From: Paraniabella defluvii
Lineage (GTDB): Bacteria > Bacteroidota > Bacteroidia > Chitinophagales > Chitinophagaceae
Direction: 5' to 3'
NCBI GenBank assembly: GCA_019316985.1
Contig: CP079215.1
Location: 5,332,001 to 5,396,000, forward strand
Length of the DNA stretch: 64,000 bases
The notes beneath the pieces are model-generated. The model searched no databases. It was not told where the DNA came from and saw only the letters and a list, made by a program, of their open reading frames with translations. The position numbers and the translations under genes were made by a program. The first letter of the stretch is position 1; each line of letters opens with the position of its first letter. This document shows, one piece after another, positions 10,382 to 20,743 of this stretch.

Positions 10382-11769
10382 TTAAATGCTAGTTTCCTGA
10401 GGAATGCGCAGGTAAGCTCCTTTTTCCAGCAGTTCCTGCTGCAATGCTTTTACATCAATCGCATCCGGCTGAATGCCTTGTTTAATTGCCATTTTAGCCG
10501 CACGGCCCGCCGCTTCCCCATGGCCATACAAGGCGCCATCACTCTTATGGCGGACATGGCTTCATGGGTGGTAGAAATAGCCCGGCCCGCTACCAGCAAA
10601 TTTTTGATATGCAGTGGCACCAACGACCGGTAAGGTATATCATAACAATCACCACACCATTCAAGTGTACAGCCACCGCCCACCGGGTGATGAATGTCCA
10701 ATGGATAGCTGGCAACCGCAATCGCGTCGTCAAAATGGCGGCAGCTCATAATATCATCACGATCCATGGTATATTGCCCTTTGATGCGGCGCGTTTCGCG
10801 AATGCCAAGGAAGGGTGCTGTTTTCAGGAAGTAAGCATTTTCAAAGCCAGGCACATAATTCACCAGGTACCGCTGGATATCTTCGATTTGCTTGCGTCCC
10901 TCTATCTCACCCCAGGTAAGACTGGCAGGATCGGTACCGTTGACGCCATTTACACGGGTCATGTTTACCCATATTTCGCCTTTACGCAAACCGGTTATCA
11001 GAATGGTTCTTTCCGTAGGCAATGATAAGCCCTCCTCTTTTGCCTGGTTGATCAGGTTGCGCATGCCTACCAGTACAAACTGGTTGTTCTGACCAAAATA
11101 TTCTGCCGGAATAAAATCTGTTAAATACGTACGAGGCTCTTCCGCAATACTCAGGCGTAGTTTTTCTGTATCAACACCACCCAGGCAGAACATTAATGTG
11201 GGCGGTTGAACGCCGCCTTGTTCATTACCAAATTCGCAGGGCACGCCGGATTTAAAAGCCACATCCGCGTCACCGCTGCAGTCAATAGTTACTTTAGAAA
11301 GCACTACTTCCCTTCCCGCTTTGCTTTCTATGATGACACCTTTCAATTCATCACCTTCTTTTACAACTCCTGCACAAAAGGCATAAAACAATATATTCAC
11401 GCCGGCTTCAACCAGCATTTGCAAGGCTACCGTTTTTACAGCTTCAGGTTCAACCAAAGTAAGGCTCATATGCAGTGGGCAGGGCCGGTGCTCACTGGAG
11501 GCTTCTATAGCTTTTAACCGGTCGATATATTTTTGAGGAAGCCCCTTAATGATCTGGTTACCTTTCTGTCCCAGGAATCCGAGGATCGGTAATCCAATCG
11601 TCATATTGCCACCTACAAAGCTGCGGCTCTCTATAAGCATTACATTAGCACCTTCTTCGGCAGCAGCCAGTGCCGCCATGATACCTGATGGTCCGCCACC
11701 GATAACCAATACATCCACTGATGCTCTAACCGGCAATTCCCTGGCGGGTTCAATAATATTATTTGTCAT
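10382..11769 (-). CDS. FAD-dependent oxidoreductase (FAD_oxidored family)
   Basis: Flavoprotein of about 462 residues. The FAD-binding Rossmann motif VLVIGGGPSGIMAALAAAEE is near residue 20, ending in Glu of LIESRSF; SFVGGNMT and TIDCSGDADVAF are typical of the PF12831 family, and the C-terminal FAD segment is LLVAGRAISTTHEAM. No signal peptide is evident, so it is probably cytoplasmic. I start it at the ATG at 11769 (MTNNIIEPARELPVRA), whose first base is the last base of the permease stop (TAATG coupling). One base lost near 10530 shifts the end; repaired, it stops at TAA 10382-10384. It could oxidise a hydroxyl group of the imported substrate; the exact reaction is unknown. Confidence 0.85.
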
Positions 11770-13046
11770 TATGATTGATTTTGTTTTGAAAGAAGTGAAT
11801 TGTTTTTGGGCTGTTCTTTTCTGGTCATTGTCCATAATATCAAAATGGCGACGGGGTGTAATACTGCCATAGCTAAAAATATTTTACCGGCGCCAACCGT
11901 TCCCATCAGTGAGCCTACAAAACTGTTAAAGAGTACGGCTCCCAATGCACCAAAGCCTCCTGCGATTCCTAATACACTGGCCACATTTTTTACAGGAAAA
12001 GCTTCTGCTACCACCACACTTATGGTAAATAACCAGCTTAAACAGGCTACAGCTACAATACTGAATACGGCAAGCGTACTGGCTGCATTAGGCAGGTAAG
12101 GCGCCAGCGCGCAAAGGGGAGCAAAACAGGCAGTCACCGTCAGCATTAATTTACGGGCTCTTAAAGGGGCATATCCTTTTTTACCAGCCGGTCCGACCAG
12201 GCGGAAGTGCCGATAGCTCCCAGGTCTGCCACCAGGAAAGGTATCCAGCCAAACATACCCACCTGTGCCAGTGACAGGCCGGATTGTTCCTGCAAATACC
12301 CGGGTAGCCAAAACAAACAGAAATACCATACAGGGTCGCTCACAAACCTGATCAGCAACACACCCCACAAGCTTCTGGTGGTCCAAAGCTGTTTCAGGAA
12401 AAAGCTGCAACCGGTACCGGCTGATCAGACGGCGCAGTTTCATCCTGCACGGCTTCCTGCATAATATGTGCGGGAGGGTCCTGGTATACCAGCTTCCATA
12501 GCACTGCAATTACCAGCCCCACAGCTCCCAATACAATAAAAGCCGTTTGCCAACTGTATTGAATAGCCAGCCAGGCTACCAGTGGCGGCGCTATGATGGC
12601 TCCTATAGAGCTGCCCGCTACGCACAAGCTGTTAGCTGTGGCCCTCAATTTTCCCGGGAACCATATTGCCACTACCTTCAGCTGTGATGGGAAGTTAGTA
12701 GGTTCAGCTGCCCCGAGCAGTCCCCTGAAAAAGCCAGCTGCCCCACGGTACGTGCAAAGCCGCCACCAATACAGGCAATGGACCAGGTTAATACCCCATA
12801 AAACATGACCACTTTCGCCCCGAAGCGATCGACCATCCAGCCTGTTACCGGGTACATTAACGCATAGCATATCGTAAATACATTAATGATAATAGCATAC
12901 CCGCTATCGTCCAATTGAAATTCGTTTTTTAAAACGGGTTTCAGTATAGACACTACCTGCCGGTCTACATAATTAAAGACGATCGCAATAAAGATCACTG
13001 CGATGATCCACCATCTCCTGTTTTCGGGGCGAAACAATTTCGTCAT
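11769..13046 (-). CDS. MFS transporter, anion:cation symporter (hexuronate ExuT-like) type
   Basis: Twelve-helix major facilitator of about 425 residues. It begins MTKLFRPENRRWWIIAVIF and carries FNYVDRQVVSILKP, the loop motif WMVDRFGAKVVM, FRGLLGAAEPTNFPSQLKV (a hallmark of the ACS family), WFPGKLRATAN, PLVAWLAIQYSWQTAF and a second half with GYLQEQSGLSLAQVG. The family imports organic anions such as hexuronates, sugar acids or phosphorylated anions. At least three base losses occur, near 12725, 12400 and 12170. It is the first permease after SusCD and is coupled by TAATG to the FAD oxidoreductase. Two different permeases in one operon suggest import of two products of the same external substrate. 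Confidence 0.85.
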
Positions 13047-13099
13047 TCGTTTTTATTTAATTCACTATCGCCTATTGGCCATACACTATCAACCGCTTC

Positions 13100-14866
13100 C
13101 TAATACCCCGGGTTCTGCGTCAGCTTATTGCTGGCATCGATCTCCGATTTGGGCACTGGCCATAACTCATCTTTATTTACCCGGTATACTACCTCCTGCG
13201 TGGTAAAGTATTTAGCCGCTTCAGCATGATTATAAATAGGCGTATAATTATCATCGAAACCGGTTAATACAGCACTGGTCCATGCTTTGGCATCGCGGTT
13301 CAGGTATATCACTCCGTTCATCACCGTCTTTGCTATATCCCAGCGCCGCAGGTCGTACCAGCGCAGCCCGTCATTGGCCAGTTCTACTTTACGCTCATAT
13401 CTCAGCGCCTTGCGTAACTGCGCCTGGGAAAGACCGTTGGGCAATGAGGGCATTTTTGCCCGGGTGCGTATGCGATTGATGGCGTTATATACTGTAGCGT
13501 CAATGTCATTGGACTCGATCTTGGCTTCTGCATAAATCAGCAAAAGCTCTGCCAGCCTGAAAATACCTACATCCAGGTCGGAAACACCGCTAACAGATGT
13601 GGAATTGAAATCAGCAAGATCCGTATGTTTACGCCAGAGATAGCCGCTAAAAGACCTGAACGCATTGGTAGCATCGGTATTGGCAACAGAAGAAGGCGTT
13701 GTAGCCTGCCCGTTGATCACCGGCCAGTAATTGGCTACAGTTTTAAAAGCGGTGTTGGGCTCAAACTGGTAGCCCATATACCTCGATCCCGGGCGAACAC
13801 AATACATATCCAGCCGGGAATCGCGGTTCTCAAAAGGCTTTGCCGGGTTGTACAAAGGAGATTCTGTTATTGGCAAACCATCCGTTGCCTGGAAGGTATT
13901 GATAAAATCCTGTGTAGGTCCCCAGTAACAAACTCCTTTACCTAACCTAGATGCAATATAATATTGCTGGTTATGGGTATTGCCTACAATAGCTTTATTG
14001 TATTCTGCCACCCATATCCATTCTTTGCTGCTTAGATAACCCTCATGTCCGAAAATATTGGCCGTACTGGGTTCGCCGGTACTATGATCCTTACCTACCG
14101 TATTCACCGTTGTGTTAAACGGAGTCAGGTCATTTACACCTGCAGAAAGGTCCAGCGCTTTTTTACTGGCTTCTGCTGCCTGTGGGTATTTTTTAGCGTA
14201 TAAAGCAATACGGGCTTTTAGCATATAAGCCGCAATGCGGGAGGCACGTACATTGCCATAAACAGATTGAGACACCGGTAGCCGTTCAGCTATTTCTGTC
14301 AGCTCATCTAATAAAAACTGCTCAATAGTAGCTTTAGGTGTGCGCTCCACATTCGAGTTACCAAGACCTACAGCCTGTTTGATCAACGGAACGGCGCCAT
14401 ACAATTCTATTAGTTGCGAATAAGCATAAGCGCGAACAAAACGAAGTTCAGCATCTAACTGGTTGTAGGCAGCTTCGGCCATAGATGCTTTTAAACCCGG
14501 CAGCTTATCCAAAACCGCATGGCAACGGGCAATAGTGCGATAATGAAATTGCCAGGGTTTAATGGCCAGCGCGTTATCGGTAGTTAATGCACTGGTAATG
14601 GGTGATGTGTAATTGTTACCAGGACGGGCGTAACCGATATCTGTTATATTATCCATTACATGCCAGATAGGTGTGCTGGAAGCGTCCAATTGGCTGATGG
14701 ACTGATAGGCTGCCAATAATCCCATTTGTGCTTCTTTTTCAGAAGCCGGGAAAGTTTCAGTTGAGGGGCCATTGAGTGGGAAACGGTCGAGGTTGCAGGA
14801 GGTAAACGCCAGGCTACATACCAATGCATATCCCAGGAATTTATTTAATGTATTAAGATATTGCAT
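13100..14866 (-). CDS. SusD/RagB family outer-membrane lipoprotein
   Basis: Surface substrate-binding partner of the adjacent SusC, 588 residues and unbroken, one of few long genes here without a frameshift. The lipobox is LAFTSC near residue 24, followed by the usual NLDRFPLNGPS start of mature SusD. The helical TPR-like part includes RFVRAYAYSQLIELYGAVPL, and the C-terminal SusD domain includes LLIYAEAKIE, INRIRTRAKMP and LRYERKVELANDGLRWYDLRRW, ending ITQNPGY-type (LTQNPGY). It lies three bases from SusC and should form a lid on that transporter. The ligand is not readable from sequence. Confidence 0.95.
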   Translation of the reverse strand: MQYLNTLNKFLGYALVCSLAFTSCNLDRFPLNGPSTETFPASEKEAQMGLLAAYQSISQLDASSTPIWHVMDNITDIGYARPGNNYTSPITSALTTDNALAIKPWQFHYRTIARCHAVLDKLPGLKASMAEAAYNQLDAELRFVRAYAYSQLIELYGAVPLIKQAVGLGNSNVERTPKATIEQFLLDELTEIAERLPVSQSVYGNVRASRIAAYMLKARIALYAKKYPQAAEASKKALDLSAGVNDLTPFNTTVNTVGKDHSTGEPSTANIFGHEGYLSSKEWIWVAEYNKAIVGNTHNQQYYIASRLGKGVCYWGPTQDFINTFQATDGLPITESPLYNPAKPFENRDSRLDMYCVRPGSRYMGYQFEPNTAFKTVANYWPVINGQATTPSSVANTDATNAFRSFSGYLWRKHTDLADFNSTSVSGVSDLDVGIFRLAELLLIYAEAKIESNDIDATVYNAINRIRTRAKMPSLPNGLSQAQLRKALRYERKVELANDGLRWYDLRRWDIAKTVMNGVIYLNRDAKAWTSAVLTGFDDNYTPIYNHAEAAKYFTTQEVVYRVNKDELWPVPKSEIDASNKLTQNPGY

Positions 14867-14869
14867 GAT

Positions 14870-17800
14870 TTAAAATTTAATGTCGATACCAAATGTGAAT
14901 GTCTTAACCTGGGGATAGTAATTACCTTCTCCCAGCGATACGCCGTCGGAAACAGCAGCATTGTAATTGATCTCCGGATCGTACCCTTCGTAAAATTTAG
15001 TTTTAGTTAAAAGGTTCTGACCATTCACATAGATAAACACATTTTTCAGCTTCATATTTTTTACCAGCTGGTTGGGTAATTGGTAGCCCAGCTGGATATT
15101 CTTCAAACGCAGGTAGGCTGCGCTTCTCATCCAAAGGGTAGAGTTTTGTGTATTGTTGGTAGAAGTGATGGATACTCTTGGTAACGCAGCATCCGTATTG
15201 TCAGGTTTCCAGTAATCCAGCTGCCAGGGTTTGATTGCGCTCGAATTAGCAGCGGGGATTACATAATGTGCGTTCAAATATCCATCGGCCTTGCCCACCC
15301 CTTGTATAAAGGCACTCAAAGAAATGCCCTTCCAGCCCAGGTCGAGGTTACCACCGTAGGTATAACGTGGAATCGTGCTTCCAATAATTACTTTGTCAAG
15401 ATCTGTAATTTTACCGTCGGGAATGGCATTGCCGTTTTCATCAAAGGCGCCGGCTATATCTTTATAACGCACATCGCCCGGCTTTAAAGTACCAAACTGT
15501 ACCGGGCCTTTGTCAATCTCTTCCTGCGACTGGTAAAATCCTTCTGCTATATAGCCATAAATAGAATTGATGGCATAACCCTCCTGTTGGCGTAACAAGG
15601 CTCCCGAGGTTTGTCCTTCATATCCGTGATCTTGTTTTTAACATCAGAAAGATTGAAACCGATCCCTAATTTAAGATCTCCAAACTGGTCGTCGTAACGG
15701 GTAGAGAACTCCCAACCCCTGTTAGATACTACCGCCGCATTCTGGTAAGGAGCCGCTAAACCTGTGAGTTGCGAAGTATTTAGCTTTAATAAAATGCCGT
15801 CTGTAACCTTATCGTACCATTCGTAAGTAAATGACCATTTATTAAATAAGGTTGCGTCTACCGCAACACCTTTCATAGTGGTCTCTTCCCAGCGCAGGTC
15901 GGGGTTCGACATATTGGTTTGCGCTATCATCTGGTAAATCTGGTTGCCCATGGATATGCTACCCAGGTTCAGGGTTTCAGAAAACGGATAATAAGAGGTT
16001 CCAATATTCTGGTTCCCAGTTTACCCCAGGAGCCTCTTATTTTCAGCAGGCTCATTACCGGACGCAGTTCCTGCATGAAAGATTCCTTGCTCAATACCCA
16101 TCCCGCAGAGAAAGAAGGAAAAGCTGCCCATCGATTGGCTTTAATAAAACGGGAAGTACCGTCATAACGCATATTGGCTTCAAAAAGGTATTTACCCTTA
16201 AAATCATAATTAAAACGGCCAAAAGTAGATACCAGCAGCCATTGGTCACGGAGCCGTTATTGTCCTTAGTGGCATTGTCTGCCCCGGCGCCGATTACTTC
16301 ATAATCGTCATATGTAAAATCGCGGCGATAAGCCATCAGGTATTTTTCATCGTAGGTTTCTCTTGAGGCGCCTGCCATGAGGTTCAGGTTGTGGTTCCGT
16401 ATGCTCTTTTGCACATTGGCAAAAAACTGGTAAGTACCATATAGATAACGATAAGACGTTTCAGTAAGATCGGTGAAGGTATTGGCTGCACCCGCTTCAG
16501 ATCCGTCTTCAATATAAGTCATTACGCTCTTGGTAAAATTGTGCACATTGGTTGTTACATAACGTGGGGCAACCATACCGGTGAAAGAAAGCCAGGGTGC
16601 TGGCTTGTAGTTCAGGCTAAGGTTACCGTAGAGGTCCAGGTTATTGGTACCGCGGTTACCACCTTCATCGATATAAGCTACCGGGTTGATCTTTACCCAC
16701 CCGTCAGACCAGCGGTCTCCATACCGTATAGGAATATTGGTTGGCATGCGTCCCAGGTAATTCCAGATAGTGCCTTCACTGGCCACCTGCCGGCGGTTCT
16801 TGGTAACAGCAATATCGAACTTGATGTTGAATTTATCGCTTGGTGTGATATCCATATTATTACGGAATACATATCTTTTAAAGTCTGTATTCTTAATAAT
16901 ACCATTCTGGTCGGCGTAGCTTAAAGAAGGATTAACTCTAACGATACCGCTATTAGCCATTAAAGAAATAAAATGGTTATGGGTAAAGCCATTACCCTGT
17001 AAAATAGCATCCTGCCAATCGTAGTTCGAGGGATTTTCGGCATACTTCTTTTTAAATTCCTCTATGTCTTCATCGCTGTAAATTTTAATGCCGTTATCAT
17101 TCATACTGGCATCGTTAAATACCTGCATATAGGTAAGGCCATCGGTTACTTTGGGAATGGCAGCGGGCCTTTGCTGACCTATATAGCCCCTGTATAATAC
17201 CGACATTTTATCTTTGGCTCTTTTGGTGGTAACCAGGATCACACCGTTGGCGGCTCTTGATCCGTAAATAGCAGCAGAAGCCGCATCCTTCAATACAGAT
17301 ATCGATTCAATCAGGTTCGCGTCTATATCGTCTATATTACCGGCCACCCCGTCAATAATTACGAGGGGAGCGCTATTAGAGCCACCGAAAGAATTAATGC
17401 CTCTTATGCGGATCTGCCCGGCATCGCCGCCCGGCGAACCGGTTTGCTGCGTTACCGTAACACCCGGCGCCAAACCCTGCAAAGCAGCAGAAGTAGACAG
17501 GTTGGGGCGTCGCTCCAGCTGTTCGCTGCCAATCTGCGATACAGATCCTGTTACATTCACCTTTTTCTGGGTGCCATACGCTACCACTACCACTTCTCCC
17601 AGGTTAGCAATATCCGGTTCCAGGCTGACATCAATTACAGACCGATCGCCCACCGCTATTTGCCGGGGCAAAAAGCCAATACCTGTAAATACTAGATTAC
17701 CCGCAGCCATATTAAAACTGATGGTGTAATGCCCCTGCGCATTGGTGGTGCCGCCTATACCTGTGCTATCCACCGATACGGTAATGCCTGCCAAAGGTTG

Positions 17801-18049
17801 TCCTTTGTCGTCGGTTACCTTACCGCTGATGGTACGTGTTTGCGCCCTCCCTTCCATAGGTATCATCAATAATAGCAGCAACCCCGCAAGGAAGCCCGGC
17901 AGGCGGATTGCATTAAGAGATAAAACCTGTGACCTGGTAAAGCGATAATAGCAGTTGGTTGCAGCAGGCTGCAGCCTGCCTTTGGTGCAAGCCGCACTTA
18001 CAGGAGGCGGCCAATTTCTTTTCTGAAGCATGATCATTTGTGATGGCAT
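14870..18049 (-). CDS. SusC/RagA family TonB-dependent outer-membrane transporter
   Basis: TonB-dependent importer of about 1060 residues in the outer membrane. The long N-terminus precedes a hydrophobic signal (GFLAGLLLLLMIPMEGRAQ); then come a carboxypeptidase-D-like domain (ISGKVTDDKGQPLAGITV), the TonB-box region (EVVVVAYGTQKKVNVTGSV), the plug (IRIRGINSFG, PLVIIDGVAG, SISVLKDAASAAIYGSRA) and the barrel, ending TFTFGIDIKF. Base losses occur near 16200, 15970 and 15590; one restores GKLGNQNIGTSYYPF. The first in-frame Met (18049) gives an unusually long leader, so the true start may be at a nearby Met (MIMLQKRN, 18034). It heads the twelve-gene operon. Confidence 0.95.
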
Positions 18050-18465
18050 TAGATTGTTTGATTAAATTTTATTTCAAATAATGTTTCAAAACTTTCAAAA
18101 AAAAAAAAATGAAACCTATTTAAACAAATTGTTACCGCTTTGTAAACAAATTATTAGGGTTGAAACCGGCAAAACAGCGCAATCGTTCAAAAAAACAGGG
18201 ACTGGAAACCAACAAGTCTGTTTACTCCAATCCGGCAATCGAAATCAAATGTAATAATATTTAAGTTAATTAAACAAAATTAAATAAAAAAAAAGTTTTT
18301 AAAAGTAGACACCGTCGGTTTTTAACCCTTGAATATTAATTTTAGGGAAAGTTTTTGGAAGCGTTTGAAATTATGAGTATTTCTGGCCACTTTTGTGCAA
18401 ACGAAACGGCCTGCCGGCAACAGCCCGTTATCCAACCTTTGATCAGATTAAACCAAGCAAAATAA
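18050..18465. other. Divergent intergenic region between SusC and the GlpR-like regulator
   Basis: About 416 bases, AT-rich, with an uninterrupted A tract near 18098-18110. It separates the divergent operon and regulator, so operators for the regulator should lie here. A candidate minus-strand promoter is listed separately. I saw no clear palindromic operator and no coding potential. Confidence 0.5.
18246..18278 (-). promoter_or_regulatory. Candidate Bacteroidota promoter for the SusC operon
   Basis: On the minus strand TTTG (18278-18275) is followed after 21 bases by TACATTTG (18253-18246), matching the Bacteroidota -33/-7 pattern TTTG ... TAnnTTTG. Transcription would start near 18239, leaving a leader of about 190 bases before the SusC start. 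AT richness makes a chance match possible. Confidence 0.4.
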
Positions 18466-19232
18466 ATGAAATCAATTACGGAGCGCCACCAGCTGATACT
18501 GCAGAAATTACAGGAAAACGGAAAACTGAGCATCCCGCAGTTAATTGAAGAAATGAATGTGAGCGGGGTAACCGTGCGCAAGGACCTGAAATTACTGGAG
18601 GACAAAAAGCTGCTATTCCGTACCCGTGGCGGCGCGTCTATGCAAAACCCCTATGCTATTGAACGCCCCATCAACGAAAAAGAGTTTATTAAGTCGGATG
18701 AAAAAAACGTATCGCCAAAACGGCGCTTAGCCTTATCGGCCCCAACGATTCTATTATGATCGGCTCCGGCACTACGGTATACGAACTGGCAAAGGCTCTT
18801 TACCCCGAGAAAAAGATTATTGTTATTACACCTGCGTTAAAAGTAGCGCTGGAACTATGTAACCGGCCGAATATAGAGGTATTGCAACTGGGAGGACTGG
18901 TACATCAGAGCTCCTCTTCTACCGCAGGGTCTTTTGCTGAAAAGATACTGGAAGAACTCTCCTGCGGCGTTTTGTTCCTGGGGGTAGATGGTATCGATCT
19001 CGATCATGGTCTTACTATTACCAATATTATGGAAGCCAGCCTGAACCAGAAAATGATCGCCCTGGCGCAGACCGTAGTAGTACTGGCCGACAGCAGCAAG
19101 TTTGATCGCCGTGGCCTGGGTAAGATCTGCAACCTCGAACAAATAGATTACATTATTACCGACAACCAGGTAAACCGCTCTACCGTATCGCAGATTGAAA
19201 AGATGGGTGTGAAAGTGATTATAGCGGAGTGA
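18466..19232 (+). CDS. DeoR/GlpR-family transcriptional regulator
   Basis: Repressor-type regulator of about 255 residues. The N-terminal DeoR helix-turn-helix is seen in ERHQLILQKLQENGKLSI, VSGVTVRKDLKLLEDKKLL and RTRGGA. The C-terminal ribose-phosphate-isomerase-like sensor domain has MIGSGTTVYELAKAL, ITPALKVALEL, QLGGLVHQSSSSTAGSFA, FLGVDGIDLDHGLT and VLADSSKFDRRG. Such domains usually sense a phosphorylated sugar or polyol. One A lost from the A run at 18701-18707 splits the gene; repair gives DEKKRIAKTALSLIGPND. It is divergent from the SusC operon, which it probably controls, with a phosphorylated product of the kinases as a plausible inducer. Confidence 0.92.
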
Positions 19233-19543
19233 GAACCAGCTGTTGGAGCTTGCACCTTGCTTACTACTCTCAACACAGAGGCCAGTCTATCAAAATCAAT
19301 ATAATAACATTACCTCTTGAGCAAAAAAACATTCAAAATAATATAGGTTACTACACATAATAATTCACAATTGAACAGGAGACCAAAAGTTTTTAAGGGC
19401 GCCTTTAGCTAACAGTAAAACAACAGGAAGATAGATAAATCACTTTTTGGTGATATAAATATTTTATCCCTAATTTTGTGCCGCTGTTTATGAGAGAGAC
19501 CGGAGTTTCTCCTATTGCAGCAATCACCTTCTAAATCAATATC
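19233..19543. other. Intergenic region upstream of a secreted protein
   Basis: About 310 bases without a gene. The last 100 bases hold a good promoter match listed separately. A long leader follows it, with no obvious structure. Confidence 0.5.
19446..19478 (+). promoter_or_regulatory. Bacteroidota-type promoter for the secreted protein gene
   Basis: TTTG at 19446-19449, 21 bases, then TAATTTTG at 19471-19478: a full match to TTTG-N19-21-TAnnTTTG. The implied start near 19485 lies about 60 bases before the ATG at 19544. Confidence 0.6.
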
Positions 19544-20596
19544 ATGAAAAAGTATTTTCTATCGGCTATCGGCGGCCTGCTCGCTGCTACTCTCTCTTTT
19601 GCACAAACCAGTACCGCACGATTTGAAACGGAAACTGATGGAAGCACCAATTTCACAGATAATGGAGTTGTTTTCAATATTATTTCTCATACAGGAAGAT
19701 TCAGTATTCAAACAACCTACCCCGGAACCGGGTGGAGCGGAACGGCCAATGATAATGTTTATATTGATAACTCCGGTACCACTAATGGAGTTGATAATAC
19801 TTCACTAAACTCCTCTTTTAGCATTAAAACCACTTCCAATTTATTTAAGGTCAATCGCTTTTGGATTTATTTATCGGCCGCTAACTTTAACAATCAAAAT
19901 GTAATTGGAACTCTTACTATAACCGGTAAACTTGGAACAGTAACCAGATTTACACAAACAAAAACCACTGGTTTTGTCACTTCAACGGCAACTAGTAATG
20001 GTTACACCCTTATTGACCTTACCAACCTAAATGGTCAAAATTATACGAATATTGTTATAAGTGAATTGCAGATCACATTGGGTGGCGCTTACGCCTACGC
20101 TGGCCTGGACGCCCTTACCTGGGTTAAAGATGCCGCCGTATTACCGGTGACTTTCGGATCAGTTAATGCTGCTATCAGAAACAATAGCCTTTCCGTAAAC
20201 TGGACGACAGAGAAGGAAACCGCCAACGATCATTTTGAAATAGAAGCATCTGCCGATGGTCAACAATTTAAAAAAATTGCAACCATTGCTTCCAAGGCTA
20301 GCAAGGGGAACAGCGATGCAGCATTGAACTATAACTGGACGTCCAATGGTAGTTTACCTGTTGCAGCCTTTTCATTAATTGGATTGGCATTGATTCCTTT
20401 CTCAAATTTAGGTCGTAGAAAATCATGGATAATGGCTTTGGCAATATTAAGCGTTGGAGCGTTTATGATCGCGGGTTGCAGCAAACAGGGCGATATGGTT
20501 GCCACACTTCAAAACTATTATATACGCATTGCCCAGGTTGACCAGGATGGTACCAAAACCTACTCAAAAGTAGTACGGGTGCAGCAGGAGCATTAA
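19544..20596 (+). CDS. Secreted/surface protein of unknown function with internal membrane segment
   Basis: Unbroken 350-residue protein with signal peptide MKKYFLSAIGGLLAATLSFA-Q. Residues 22-195 are a Thr/Asn/Ser-rich beta domain with no family I recognise. Residues 200-245 (LPVTFGSVNAAIRNNSLSVNW ... HFEIEASADGQQF) are the fibronectin-like module that usually precedes a Bacteroidota C-terminal sorting tail. The tail is odd: a hydrophobic pair (FSLIGLALIPF, then GRRKSWIMALAILSVGAFMIAGC) is inserted before YYIRIAQVDQDGTKTYSKVV, the usual last strands of that module. It has its own promoter and terminator and so is monocistronic. Function unknown; surface anchoring is the best guess. Confidence 0.75.
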   Translation: MKKYFLSAIGGLLAATLSFAQTSTARFETETDGSTNFTDNGVVFNIISHTGRFSIQTTYPGTGWSGTANDNVYIDNSGTTNGVDNTSLNSSFSIKTTSNLFKVNRFWIYLSAANFNNQNVIGTLTITGKLGTVTRFTQTKTTGFVTSTATSNGYTLIDLTNLNGQNYTNIVISELQITLGGAYAYAGLDALTWVKDAAVLPVTFGSVNAAIRNNSLSVNWTTEKETANDHFEIEASADGQQFKKIATIASKASKGNSDAALNYNWTSNGSLPVAAFSLIGLALIPFSNLGRRKSWIMALAILSVGAFMIAGCSKQGDMVATLQNYYIRIAQVDQDGTKTYSKVVRVQQEH

Positions 20597-20620
20597 TATT
20601 TATTATTCATCGGGTTAACG

Positions 20621-20653
20621 AACTGTCTCAAGATTATTTGAGGCAGTTTTTTT
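20621..20653 (+). terminator. Rho-independent terminator after the secreted protein gene
   Basis: Stem AACTGTCTCAA / TTGAGGCAGTT (11 pairs, one G-T) around a six-base loop, followed by five more T. It lies 25 bases after the stop of the upstream gene. Confidence 0.85.
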
Positions 20654-20743
20654 CGTTTTGAAGAGATGAACCATATGTTGCCAGGTTAGCTGCCATATAA
20701 AATTACAGCTCCACCTAACAACACGCCAATAAATATACTTATA

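Noticed and set aside
1491-18049. Reading the split genes as a decaying pseudogene region
   Set aside because: All resolved lesions are single missing bases in short runs, motifs are intact on both sides, and the same density is found over the whole 64 kb, including likely core genes.
18098-18110. Long A tract upstream of SusC as a phase-variation switch
   Set aside because: It lies outside coding sequence and away from the predicted promoter spacing, and run lengths are unreliable in this sequence.
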